DNA from: Candidatus Proelusimicrobium volucris | GTDB lineage: Bacteria; Elusimicrobiota; Elusimicrobia; Elusimicrobiales; Elusimicrobiaceae | NCBI GenBank assembly: GCA_944324665.1 | Contig: CALUXD010000002.1 | Span: forward strand, 124,001 to 188,000 | Reading direction: 5' to 3' | Length of the DNA: 64,000 bases | In this document: positions 17,206 through 25,516 of the stretch, in pieces | Numbering within the stretch: the stretch's first letter is position 1 | Layout: each line of letters begins with the position of its first letter | Program-made: the position numbers and the translations under genes | The notes under the pieces: generated by a model | What the model was told of the DNA's origin: nothing | The model's input: the letters and a program-made list of their open reading frames with translations, nothing else | Databases searched by the model: none

Positions 17206-17888
17206 CAAATCTACGCCCTTCCAAAATAACCATAGCCATAGATGGTACCGCCGGTGTGGGTAAATCATCGGTAGGCAAGGCTGTCGCCTTGAAGTACGGC
17301 ATCAGTTTTTTAAGTACGGGGCAAATGTACAGGTGCCTTGGCTGGAAAGTGCTTAAAAGCGGTATCAATATGGACGACGAGTCTGCGGTAATCAAAGCGG
17401 CCAAAGATATTGTTTGGGGTTTTGAGCGCCAAAGCGACAGCAGCTTAAAAGTGCTGGTAGACGGCCAATATTTGGGCGATAAACTCCAGCTTGAGGAAGT
17501 AGGGCGGGCGGCCAGCAAAGTGTCTGCGATAGGCCCAGCCCGCGCTGTAATAATGCAAAAGCAGATTGATTTGGGCCGCGAAGGCAATATAGTTATGGAG
17601 GGGCGCGACATAGGCACCGCGATATGCCCCGATGCCCCCGTCAAGATTTACCTTATAGCCAATGCCGAAGCCCGCGCGCAAAGGCGTGTAAAACAGCTTC
17701 AGGAACAGGGTGAAAAGGCCGATTACGACGAAATATTGGCCTCGATCATATCGCGCGACGAGCGCGATTCCAATCGTTCTTGTTCGCCGTTAAAACCGGC
17801 GCCAGACGCCGTGATTATAGATACTTCGGCCTTAAGTCTTGATGAGGTTATAGAGAAGGTTATGGAGGAAGTTGGCAAGGTATGGTAA
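17202..17888 (+). CDS. cmk: Cytidylate kinase
   Basis: A 228-residue enzyme phosphorylating CMP and dCMP with ATP, in pyrimidine salvage and CDP-lipid supply. Features: P-loop IAIDGTAGVGKSSVGKAVA, the substrate-binding FLSTGQMYRCLGW, the VMEGRDIGTAICPDAPVKIYL block specific to Cmk, and the lid with RRVKQLQEQGE and SRDERDSNRSCSPLKPA. The start ATG overlaps the pilT stop, and the end overlaps plsC by 7 bases, so translation is coupled. The cmk-plsC-rpsA order is found widely in bacteria. Confidence 0.96.
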   Translation: MTNLRPSKITIAIDGTAGVGKSSVGKAVALKYGISFLSTGQMYRCLGWKVLKSGINMDDESAVIKAAKDIVWGFERQSDSSLKVLVDGQYLGDKLQLEEVGRAASKVSAIGPARAVIMQKQIDLGREGNIVMEGRDIGTAICPDAPVKIYLIANAEARAQRRVKQLQEQGEKADYDEILASIISRDERDSNRSCSPLKPAPDAVIIDTSALSLDEVIEKVMEEVGKVW

Positions 17889-18487
17889 GACAAGCTCTTC
17901 TTAATTTGATAAAATTTATGTTTAGAAGTTACTTTTTGCTCTTTTACAAAGTGAAAGTGAGCGGATTGGATAATATTCCGCAGGAAGGCGGTTTGATAAT
18001 GGCGTGCAATCACATGTCCAATTTCGACCCGCCGTTTGCGGGAGGATTTGCCGGTAAGAGGAGAGATTCAATCTATTTCATAAAGAAGGAGCTTATGTCG
18101 GTTCCGTTGTGCGGGTGGCTTTTTAAGTATTTTGGATATATTCCGGTAGACAGGCGCAAACCCGGCGGCGATATGGGGGCGATAAAAGCGGCTTTGAAGG
18201 TAGTGAAGAAAGGCGAGAGCCTGTTTATCTTTCCGGAGGGCACTCGCTCCAAGACAGGGAAACCCGGCAGAGGAAAGCCCGGCATAGGCTTTATGGTATA
18301 TCACAGCGGCGTGCCGGTTTTGCCGATAAAGATAACCAATACAAACAAATTGCCTTTTACCAGAGAGGAATTAAAAGTAACGTTTGGCAAACCGTTTAAG
18401 GTGGTGCCGGACGAAACGAGGGAAATAAAAGAGCAGTTTCAGGAATTTGCAGATAAAGTAATGGACGAAATAAATAAACTTGATTAA
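17882..18487 (+). CDS. plsC: 1-acyl-sn-glycerol-3-phosphate acyltransferase
   Basis: A 201-residue membrane-associated acyltransferase that makes phosphatidic acid from lysophosphatidic acid. It carries the catalytic H-x4-D motif as ACNHMSNFDPP and the glycerophosphate-binding FPEGTRSKTG motif, with the family's VDRRKPGG block between them. One N-terminal hydrophobic segment (LIKFMFRSYFLLFYKV) can insert in the inner membrane. It overlaps cmk; rpsA follows after about 50 bases. Confidence 0.95.
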   Translation: MVRQALLNLIKFMFRSYFLLFYKVKVSGLDNIPQEGGLIMACNHMSNFDPPFAGGFAGKRRDSIYFIKKELMSVPLCGWLFKYFGYIPVDRRKPGGDMGAIKAALKVVKKGESLFIFPEGTRSKTGKPGRGKPGIGFMVYHSGVPVLPIKITNTNKLPFTREELKVTFGKPFKVVPDETREIKEQFQEFADKVMDEINKLD

Positions 18488-18536
18488 AACGGAGGTAACA
18501 CATTTTACGTCTGGAACGTAAAGTGTCAAGAGCTAT

Positions 18537-19730
18537 ATGACTAACCCAGAAGAAATAAAAAACACACAGGCGGCCGAAAGCGGCGAAGATATGACGATGG
18601 ACCAGTTGTTCGCCGAACAGGACGCGATGCAGGAGAAATTAAACAAAAGGGAAATCGTCAACGTAAATGTAGTTCAAATATCACAGGATAACGTGCTGGT
18701 GGATACGGGCGACAAAAAAGAGGGGTTGATCCCGTTGTCCGATTTTGAGGGCAGAGCGATACCGACGGTAGGCAGCGAAATAAGCGCGGTGCTCGTACGC
18801 AAAGGCACGGACGAGAGACATTCTATTTTATCCCATAAGAAGGCTTTGGAGGCTTTGGGTTGGGACATTTGCAAGAAGGCTTTTGACAATAAGGAAAGAG
18901 TGAAAGGCATAATAACCGAATGCGTAAAAGGCGGGTACAAAGTGGACGTAAACGGCGTGCAGGGTTTTATGCCGTTGTCGCTTTCGGAAATACATCCGGC
19001 TTATAAACATTATTTGCCCAAGGGCGCGAAGATAAAGGCCGTTATAGCGGAGTTCTCGAAGGAAAAGCAGAAACTGATAGTTTCCAGAAAACAGGTTCTG
19101 CAGGAAGACGAGGCTGAGCGCAGAACGCAGGTTTTGAGCGAGATTAAAGCCGGCGACGTTTTGAGAGTAGTCGTATCCAAAGTAGGCAAGGACTGCCTGT
19201 TCTTACGCTTCCACGGAATTGAGGGGATAGTAACCTTGGATAATGTCGCCTGGAAAGATCCTCAGACGATACTTGCCAATTACAGGAGAGGACAGAGAAT
19301 TAAAGCCAAATTGCTCTCGATAGACGAAGAGAAGGGCGTAATGAATTTCGGCGTGAAGCAGTTGTTCCTAAACCCGGCCGATCTTCTTAAGAAACGCTAC
19401 GGATATATGACGACGGTAAAAGGCGTTATTACAAAAGTGTCCGAAGAAGGCGTGGAAGTGGAATTGGGCAAAAATAAGACGAAGGGCTTTATCGCGGAAA
19501 ACGAGCTTGGCTTGGATTTTACCGGTAAAGAAGGCGATACCGTTCAAGCTGTTGTAATAGGCGTTGACGCAGCCAATTTTACGGTAAATCTTTCCGTAAG
19601 ACGTTTTGACCAGGTCCAGAATAGAAAGGTAGTGGCGCAGTATTTGAAGCAGGCGCCGCGCCCGACCTTGGGCCAGCTTTTACAGGATTCTATGGAATCC
19701 TCCGAGGAAGAATCCGAAAGCGGCAAATAA
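18537..19730 (+). CDS. rpsA: Ribosomal protein S1 (four S1 domains)
   Basis: A 397-residue RNA-binding protein with four S1/OB-fold repeats: starting near residues 37 (VNVNVVQISQDNVLVD), 122 (VKGIITECVKGGYKVD), 207 (LRVVVSKVGKDCLFLRF) and 292 (VKGVITKVSEEGVEVEL). The acidic N-terminal stretch is typical. Most proteobacterial S1 proteins have six domains; four is common in other phyla. It helps mRNA with weak Shine-Dalgarno sites bind the 30S subunit. Its own start has AGAGC only, with a longer leader of about 50 bases containing an inverted TTTACGT/ACGTAAA pair (18503-18523), a possible autoregulatory hairpin. It ends the ftsQ-to-rpsA gene run and is followed by a terminator. Confidence 0.92.
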   Translation: MTNPEEIKNTQAAESGEDMTMDQLFAEQDAMQEKLNKREIVNVNVVQISQDNVLVDTGDKKEGLIPLSDFEGRAIPTVGSEISAVLVRKGTDERHSILSHKKALEALGWDICKKAFDNKERVKGIITECVKGGYKVDVNGVQGFMPLSLSEIHPAYKHYLPKGAKIKAVIAEFSKEKQKLIVSRKQVLQEDEAERRTQVLSEIKAGDVLRVVVSKVGKDCLFLRFHGIEGIVTLDNVAWKDPQTILANYRRGQRIKAKLLSIDEEKGVMNFGVKQLFLNPADLLKKRYGYMTTVKGVITKVSEEGVEVELGKNKTKGFIAENELGLDFTGKEGDTVQAVVIGVDAANFTVNLSVRRFDQVQNRKVVAQYLKQAPRPTLGQLLQDSMESSEEESESGK

Positions 19731-19746
19731 TAAAACTTGGCAATTT

Positions 19747-19779
19747 AAAGGGATACTCGATATGGGTATCCCTTTTTTG
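19747..19779 (+). terminator. Terminator after rpsA
   Basis: AAAGGGATAC/GTATCCCTTT stem with an 8-base loop and a T run. Confidence 0.93.
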
Positions 19780-19919
19780 TTTTTAGCGGTTGTGGCAGAT
19801 TAAGAAAACGGGTACGATAATTTATTGTGCCCGGCAAATCTCATATAATGTCAAAACCTTTAAGGAAAGATGTTTTTGTTGTATAATTTTATAGTTAAAA
19901 TCCTCATAGGGGTAAGAAA

Positions 19920-20855
19920 ATGTACGCCGGCTTTTGGAAAAGGTTTTTTGCTTTTATAATAGATTGGGCCATATTATTTGCCTTGATGTTATTGCTTTAT
20001 ATTGCGCTAGGTATTTTTACATTTTATCTGACTGATTGGCAGAGTGATACTGGTATAAATTCAATAAATGTTCTAACAGCGCTTTTTTACTTAAGTTCCT
20101 TCGCTGTTCCTATTCTTTATTGGAGCTTTTTTGAAGCATCGTCTTATCAGGCTACGCCCGGCAAAATGGCGCTTGGCATAAAGGTCTGCGACGAGAACGG
20201 AAATCCGCTGAAGTTTACGCAGTCGTTGGGGCGTAATCTGGGTAAGATAATTTCAAATTTAACTTTTTATATCGGTTATGTGATGGCGGGTTTTACGGTC
20301 AAGCGTCAGGCACTGCACGATAAAATGTCGGGCTGTTTGGTTATTGATAAAACGGCGAATATTGATGATTTACGGCCTTTCCCCAAAGCGTCGCTATGGA
20401 AGATAGCGGCGGCGGTATTTGCGGCGCTGTTGCCGTTCTTTTTGTTGTTTGCGCTAATAACGGCATTAATAGTTTTTCTTTCTTTCTCATATGTAAAATC
20501 TTTTATGGATTTTAATAATGCGATGCAAAATCTAAGTATGATAAAACGAATGCAGACTTCCTACAAACTGGAAAATGGCGCCTATGCCGACAGGGTAGGA
20601 GATTTGTTTTCTGCAGGAAACGAGGCGGTAAAAGCGGAAAGTTCAGGGAAGGAAGACTTTTCTTTCTCACATGACGGAGATTTTTCTTATAAGTTGGTTT
20701 CAGGTGGAGTTGCGGCAGAATATAAAAGGGTACCGCATTATTATTTAACGTTGTGTTATGATGCCGAAAAAAAATGTCTGAGCGATGATTTGGAAAAATT
20801 AAAAGATAGAGATATTGTCATAGCGTCCCCAGAGGAATGCTGTGTCGAAAAATAG
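19920..20855 (+). CDS. RDD-family membrane protein with pilin-like C-terminal domain (1)
   Basis: A 311-residue protein. Residues 1-145 are an RDD domain: the start MYAGFWKRFFAFIIDW, two transmembrane helices, the ATPGKMALGIKV motif and the HDKMSGCLV end. A third hydrophobic segment (about 155-190) leads to an extracytoplasmic C-terminal domain. That domain begins with a helix (NLSMIKRMQTSYKLENGAYA) and then a beta region, resembling the globular part of type IV pilin or pseudopilin proteins. It has four cysteines: LTLCY..KKC and a terminal P-E-E-C-C. The next gene is a paralogue with the same organisation and cysteine spacing. AGGGGT precedes the ATG, and a TATAAT (19882-19887) lies upstream. 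The RDD domain's function is unknown; the fusion is unusual. Confidence 0.8.
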   Translation: MYAGFWKRFFAFIIDWAILFALMLLLYIALGIFTFYLTDWQSDTGINSINVLTALFYLSSFAVPILYWSFFEASSYQATPGKMALGIKVCDENGNPLKFTQSLGRNLGKIISNLTFYIGYVMAGFTVKRQALHDKMSGCLVIDKTANIDDLRPFPKASLWKIAAAVFAALLPFFLLFALITALIVFLSFSYVKSFMDFNNAMQNLSMIKRMQTSYKLENGAYADRVGDLFSAGNEAVKAESSGKEDFSFSHDGDFSYKLVSGGVAAEYKRVPHYYLTLCYDAEKKCLSDDLEKLKDRDIVIASPEECCVEK

Positions 20856-20868
20856 GAGGAATAAAAAT

Positions 20869-21897
20869 ATGTATGCAGGGTTCTGGAAAAGGCTTGCCGC
20901 CTTTATAATAGACAACATAATAGCCTATGTGCTTTTGATGATTGTAATGGCTTTTATAGGGTATAGCGATAAGCTGTCCAATCCCGCTACGGTAGTATCG
21001 GCGGTTTTGGTTATGACGGCATGCTCGATGCTGATTTATGCTTTATATTGGGCCTTGTTTGAGAGTTCTTCTCTGCAGGCTACGCCGGGCAAAATGGCGC
21101 TGGGTATAAAAGTAACGGATATGAATGGCAACAGGATTTCTTTTGGCCGTGCGCTTGGGCGTAATTTGGGTAAAATAATATCCGGATTTACGCTTAATAT
21201 AGGCTATGTTATGGCGGGTTTTACCGTAAGAAAGCAAGCCTTACATGATAAAATGGCCGATTGCTTGGTAATAGACAAAAACGCAGATACTCAGAATTTA
21301 CAGCCTTTGCCTAAGGCAAGCGGCACATTGGTGTTTTTTGCCATATTAGGCGCGCTTAGTCCGTTTATTATTTATATTGTTGCGATGAGCTTTATGTTTA
21401 TGGCGTTCTTTAAGATGGCTGGTATTCCGTCAATCCCGACAAGTGGAGCTTCGCTATCGGAAAGGGGCGGCTATGCCGATGTACTTGAATCTTCTGAAGA
21501 AGAAAATACATCTGAAGAGGCCTATTTATTGGAGGAGGAAGACGACTTGAATAATGCGGAAATCCTTAAAGTTAAAATGATGGGCAATCTGCTTCTTGTT
21601 ATTGCGAAAATTCAAGAAATGTATGCCGAGCAAAATAACGGGCAATACGCCAAAACTTTTGAGGAACTAAAAGAAAATATGCCGGAATTTCCGGAACAAT
21701 CCTACGAAGTTGTCAATTACAAATTGGCTTTGGGGGAGAACTATATTACGGCCTCAGCCGAGGAAAAAGACGGTGTTCCCGCCCATACTCTTACCCGCTG
21801 TTACGCCAAAGACAGGACTTGTATATATGCGCATGTTTTTTCTTTTGTTAAGGAAGTAGATTTGCCATATTCTCAACCCGAAATGTGCTGTTTATAG
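20869..21897 (+). CDS. RDD-family membrane protein with pilin-like C-terminal domain (2)
   Basis: A 342-residue paralogue of the preceding gene. I set the start at the ATG at 20869 because it aligns with the neighbour's MYAGFWKR start and follows AGGAGG; the longer frame begins inside the previous gene. The RDD domain covers about 1-145 (ATPGKMALGIKV, HDKMADCLV). A third hydrophobic segment and a Glu/Ser-rich acidic linker (about 205-230, SSEEENTSEEA) follow. The pilin-like domain has the helix LVIAKIQEMYAEQNNGQYA and cysteines in LTRCYAKDRTC and P-E-M-C-C, the same spacing as in the first copy. The pair arose by tandem duplication with an insertion of the acidic linker. A strong terminator follows. 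Confidence 0.8.
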   Translation: MYAGFWKRLAAFIIDNIIAYVLLMIVMAFIGYSDKLSNPATVVSAVLVMTACSMLIYALYWALFESSSLQATPGKMALGIKVTDMNGNRISFGRALGRNLGKIISGFTLNIGYVMAGFTVRKQALHDKMADCLVIDKNADTQNLQPLPKASGTLVFFAILGALSPFIIYIVAMSFMFMAFFKMAGIPSIPTSGASLSERGGYADVLESSEEENTSEEAYLLEEEDDLNNAEILKVKMMGNLLLVIAKIQEMYAEQNNGQYAKTFEELKENMPEFPEQSYEVVNYKLALGENYITASAEEKDGVPAHTLTRCYAKDRTCIYAHVFSFVKEVDLPYSQPEMCCL

Positions 21898-21918
21898 TCG
21901 GTTAATATTTAAATATAC

Positions 21919-21949
21919 TACCCCCGCTTTTCAAAAGCGGGGGTTTTTG
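21919..21949 (+). terminator. Terminator of the RDD gene pair
   Basis: CCCCCGCTTTT/AAAAGCGGGGG stem with a minimal loop and TTTTT. Confidence 0.94.
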
Positions 21950-22172
21950 TATGTTGTAAAATCTCTGATAAAGCGGAAGATATGTATTATCGTGCAGTAT
22001 AAGTAGGGGTAAAATTTACTTATTTAATCTAGGCTTGGCGAACAGGGGGATTTCTAAACTTCTACTTTTAGGGAGGAACTTAAAAAGATTGCATTTGCCT
22101 GCCTGCGAAGTTGGCGTTTTATTAACATAATCAAAGTAGTACGTCTAAGTAAACCCAAAAAGCAGAAACAGC

Positions 22173-22201
22173 TTGACTGTTTTTTTTTTTTTTGATAAAT
22201 T
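22173..22201 (+). promoter_or_regulatory. Promoter of Cys-rich gene B with 14-T homopolymer spacer
   Basis: TTGACT (22173-22178) followed by G, 14 consecutive T (22180-22193), GA and TAAATT (22196-22201). With TAAATT as -10 the spacer is 17 bases, the optimum. GATAAA at 22194 is the alternative -10, with a 15-base spacer. A homopolymer in the spacer changes promoter strength whenever its length slips, as known for porA of Neisseria meningitidis (poly-G). The same element with 13 T precedes Cys-rich gene C. Confidence 0.75.
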
Positions 22202-22294
22202 TTTCCTGAATTGCAGGCTGGGAATATTATTCATATCGTATTTTGTGCGAAAACACCTGTGGCCTGCATAGAAAATCGGAGGAGGTCTTTTTTT

Positions 22295-23263
22295 ATGTCA
22301 AAAAATTGCGGATTGAAATTATTGCTTTCAGCACTTTTTCTAGCAGTCTCTCTTCCAGTTTGTTCGCAAGTGTTAAAACTGTGTACGCCAGGTACTAAAC
22401 AGTATAAACCGAAAGGCGACTGTGGGACCAGCGTCAGTACTTGTTGCGATAGCGGAATATGGAGCGGATGGGATAAGAGCTGTGGTTATTTTTGGAGTTG
22501 CCGACAAGTCCCTAAAAGTTATTGCAGAGGGACGACGGGCGGTCTTCCGGCTACGGTTAGCGGTTCTTTGCAAGGGAAAAGCTGCAGTGAATATGGCAAA
22601 GAGGGTTTTTCCAGCGGAACGACAAATGGCGATGGAATGCTTATAGACGGAAGCAACAGTGCTTGCTATCAATGCGCCTGCGGATATATGCCGACAAGTC
22701 CCGCATGCAACTGCTCAGGTACGGCCAGCGGAAGTTGTACAGCATATATAAACGGTGCAGCTTATGTAGGAACAAGAAAATGCGTGGCTTCGTGTCTTTG
22801 GGATGATTGCTATTCTATAAGTAACCCCGAAGGACAATATTGTGGTTTGACACCAGGTAAGACATATCAATGCACTCCGGCGGCATATCCGGAACACGGC
22901 GGTTATCAAGTATGCGAAAGCGCTTACGACGAACCCGGACAGCTGAAAATAAGCGCTTGTATAGCTTGCGGAGCCAACCAGTGCCTAGCTAAAAGCGGTG
23001 GACTTGGATCTGACGCAAGATACTACTGTGTATCCAAACCGACTAGCGGATCTGACACTAAAGGAAAATATAATTGTACGGCTGCCACTTGTCGTAATGC
23101 GGGTATGACTACATCTCCGTGGACTTGCACGGCCAAAACATATACGTCGTGCTATAGCGGGTATACTTTGAGCGGCGGGAATTGTGTTTCCAACAGCGGA
23201 GGAGGCGGTGGTTCGACAATAATAAAGCCAATAGACCCTAGCCTGCCTTCTTTGAAACTATAA
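22295..23263 (+). CDS. Secreted cysteine-rich protein B
   Basis: A 322-residue protein. I use the ATG at 22295, preceded by GGAGGAGG and followed by a normal signal peptide (KLLLSALFLAVSLPVCS-Q); an earlier in-frame start at 22211 would place untypical residues before it and lies too close to the promoter. The family module is at residues 36-63, with C-G-T, C-C and W-S-G-W at the same spacing as in proteins A and C. The rest contains about 30 further cysteines in CxC and CxxC pairs, with Gly, Ser, Thr and Tyr, and no regular repeat. A Gly-Gly-Gly-Gly-Ser tail leads to a short C-terminal IIKPIDPSLPSLKL segment. No membrane anchor is seen. Expression is probably phase-variable (poly-T promoter). 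Function unknown. Confidence 0.85.
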   Translation: MSKNCGLKLLLSALFLAVSLPVCSQVLKLCTPGTKQYKPKGDCGTSVSTCCDSGIWSGWDKSCGYFWSCRQVPKSYCRGTTGGLPATVSGSLQGKSCSEYGKEGFSSGTTNGDGMLIDGSNSACYQCACGYMPTSPACNCSGTASGSCTAYINGAAYVGTRKCVASCLWDDCYSISNPEGQYCGLTPGKTYQCTPAAYPEHGGYQVCESAYDEPGQLKISACIACGANQCLAKSGGLGSDARYYCVSKPTSGSDTKGKYNCTAATCRNAGMTTSPWTCTAKTYTSCYSGYTLSGGNCVSNSGGGGGSTIIKPIDPSLPSLKL

Positions 23264-23315
23264 ATTGCCGTATAGGAATCTTTTTGAAGGGGATACATTC
23301 CTCTCCAACTAACCG

Positions 23316-23344
23316 CCCCGCCGCGCAGACGGCGGGGTTTTTGT
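23316..23344. terminator. Terminator of Cys-rich gene B
   Basis: CCCCGCCG/CGGCGGGG stem with a 6-base loop and TTTTT, nearly the same as the terminator of gene A. Confidence 0.92.
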
Positions 23345-25009
23345 CGTATGAAAACAAGACTTAATAATATATAAACAGCCGTACAGGTCAATGCCTATAT
23401 TGACTGGACTAAAGAGCTGCGTTTATCTTTTCGCTTAACATAGTATCGTTTTTTAAGGGGATATCTCAAATATTTTTATATTCTACTCTAAAAATATCCG
23501 CCTTAATAAGAGAGTATTTTTTATGTCGGAGGGGAAGAATAAAAAATTGTTTTTTGTGCGCTACCTGAAGATATAAGAATTATTTGCCAAAAGAAAAATG
23601 GAAAATATAATCCGCTTTGGATAATTTACACACGGATTTAAAGCCTTGCCAAGTATAAAACACAAAATCCCAAAATTTTGATACACAGAACTGAAAAGTA
23701 AAAAACAACCATTTGCTTTGCCTAATATTGTTAGAAACAGCTTATTTTCGCCAAAAATGAGCTATAAACGCTTTTTGTGCTTTTAGGTATAAAGAGTACC
23801 CAAAAAGATTTAAAAACGAAGTGGGTTTCCTTTAATTTATTATTAAATTACGCAAAGAAAGCATTTAAAAGATCTGCAATAAACATTTTGATCTGCAATC
23901 TCGCTAAAATAATATCCCGATGTCCTTCTATAAATCCAATTATAGCCAATTAGTTTTTCTAAATGTAGAATTAAATTTCTTCTATAAATAGCAAGTCGTT
24001 ATTATTTTTTTAAATGAAAAGAGATATCAGAATGTCTGCAAAATAAAAATGATAGTAATTATTTCTGTTTTATATTTATATTGTAGAATATAAATAATTC
24101 TATAATTAATGAGGCGCATAAATTCTATAATTTGTTTTAATTATAAAATATATTTTATTCTACAAACTTTGATATCTAGTGTTAAATAAGACTATTTTTT
24201 ATATTTTTATAGAATTAAAAAATGTCTATAATGATAAAGTATATAAACAAAGAGTTGTTTTTTTGTATGTTTCTTGTTGAAGGTATTTTTAAATTCTATA
24301 ATATGTTAAAAATTTGGATATATAATAATTCTATAATCTAAAAATATTTATATTTTTATCTTTATTCTTTTATGGAATTGAATAAGTTCTATAATATTTA
24401 ATAATTTGTAGTATTTTTTTTATTCAATAATAAAGGATATTTGTTATAATTATTCTTAAGGAAGAACTAAAACATTGAGTAAATTACTAATATTGACATT
24501 TGGAAGTTTGGCTGGGTTTAGACTTTTTTAGGTGTTTTTCAGTATTTAGATGTTTTTAAGCTAGGCAAATCACTAGGGAAGCTAATATTGAACAAAAGAG
24601 TAAAATTAAGAGGGATATTATCTTTTTTACTAAAAGATTTTATATTTATTAGTACGCATTGTATCAATAATTAGGTCAATTCCGGAGATGGATTGCTTGG
24701 CTTTTATGGTGGCATAATATTTTCATATTGTAATATACGGAGTAATATTAGCTAATTTTCCGCATTGGTTTTGGGGAGATAAAATCAACTGAGATATGCA
24801 TCAAATAAAGAGTTGGGTTCTATTGCTGGAATAGGGACAAATTGAGCTTGCGCCGGCGCTGATTATCCCATTTATAATGAGTGTTCTTATTGCTTTGATA
24901 TCGCTTAAAAAGGGCTTTTTTATTTGATACAATTCTTCTAGCCTGTTATTTTGTTTGTTTTAGGCTAATATATTTATATGGATTTATAATATTTGGAAAG
25001 AGGGTTTTT
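23345..25009. other. 1.7 kb very AT-rich region without convincing genes
   Basis: No frame of gene quality occurs on either strand, and base composition is clearly more AT-rich than the surrounding genes. From about 24098 to 24395 it holds a cluster of TTCTATAAT motifs (listed separately). TTGACA occurs at 24494-24499 without a good -10. A short GC-richer stretch near 24840-24905 reads as A-C-A-G-A-D-Y-P-I-Y-N-E-C-S-Y-C between stops and may be a gene relic. It follows a Cys-rich gene and could be decayed family DNA or a foreign insertion. Confidence 0.5.
24098..24395 (+). repeat. Cluster of TTCTATAAT motifs
   Basis: Exact TTCTATAAT at 24098, 24123, 24294, 24329 and 24387. One-base or two-base variants lie at 24158 (TTCTACAAA) and 24224 (GTCTATAAT), with a reverse copy TTATAGAAT at 24207. 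Spacing is irregular (25 to 70 bases). In such AT-rich DNA some recurrence is expected, but five exact 9-mers in 300 bases is striking. Confidence 0.5.
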
Positions 25010-25513
25010 ATGAATATAAAGGTATTGGAAGGGGACATAACGCTTTTGAAGGTAGACGCGATAGTAAACGCAGCGAACAGCAGTTTGCTTGGCGGCGGTG
25101 GGGTAGACGGCGCTATTCACAAGGCTGCGGGGCCTAGACTATTGGAGAAATGCAAAACTTTGGGTGGCTGTAAAGCCGGTGAGGCTAAGATTACCAGGGG
25201 TTACGATTTGCCCGCCGCCTTTATTATTCATACCGTCGGGCCGATGTGGCATGGCGGAGCCAGCGGCGAGGAAGATACTTTAAAAAGATGTTATGAGAAC
25301 AGCTTAAAACTTGCTGAGGAGAACGGTTTAAAGAGTATCGCTTTCCCGTGTATATCAACTGGGGCCTACCATTTCCCGGCAGAGAAGGCGGCCCAAATCG
25401 CTTTTGATGCCGCAAAGGAATTTCTTAAGGACAAAGCTGATTTTACGGTTTATTTCGTCTGTTATAACGGGGCGGACTATAAGCTCTACAAGAAACTTGA
25501 AGCCGCTTTATAA
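25010..25513 (+). CDS. Macro-domain protein, O-acetyl-ADP-ribose deacetylase type
   Basis: A 167-residue single macro domain that binds ADP-ribose and, in this subfamily (YmdB-like), hydrolyses O-acetyl-ADP-ribose or removes mono-ADP-ribose. Signatures: GDIT near the start, [23 protein letters not shown] (the catalytic Asn-Asp-containing loop), HTVGPMW, and the phosphate-binding [14 protein letters not shown]. Length and blocks match the family throughout. GAGGG precedes the ATG. The hypoxanthine-DNA glycosylase-like gene follows after 3 bases, so the two are cotranscribed. Confidence 0.95.
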   Translation: MNIKVLEGDITLLKVDAIVNAANSSLLGGGGVDGAIHKAAGPRLLEKCKTLGGCKAGEAKITRGYDLPAAFIIHTVGPMWHGGASGEEDTLKRCYENSLKLAEENGLKSIAFPCISTGAYHFPAEKAAQIAFDAAKEFLKDKADFTVYFVCYNGADYKLYKKLEAAL

Positions 25514-25516
25514 GTT

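Larger units (their letters stand above)
21898..22294. other. Intergenic region upstream of Cys-rich gene B
   Basis: About 400 bases. Contains the terminator of the RDD pair, about 220 bases in which I see no gene, the poly-T promoter (22173-22201), and a leader of roughly 90 bases. The leader carries a 7-bp inverted repeat, TGCAGGC at 22212-22218 and GCCTGCA at 22262-22268, and ends in GGAGGAGG plus a run of seven T before the ATG. Confidence 0.6.

Noticed and set aside
24098-24395. CRISPR array
   Set aside because: The repeated unit is only 9 bases, spacing varies from 25 to 70 bases, and no cas genes are present.
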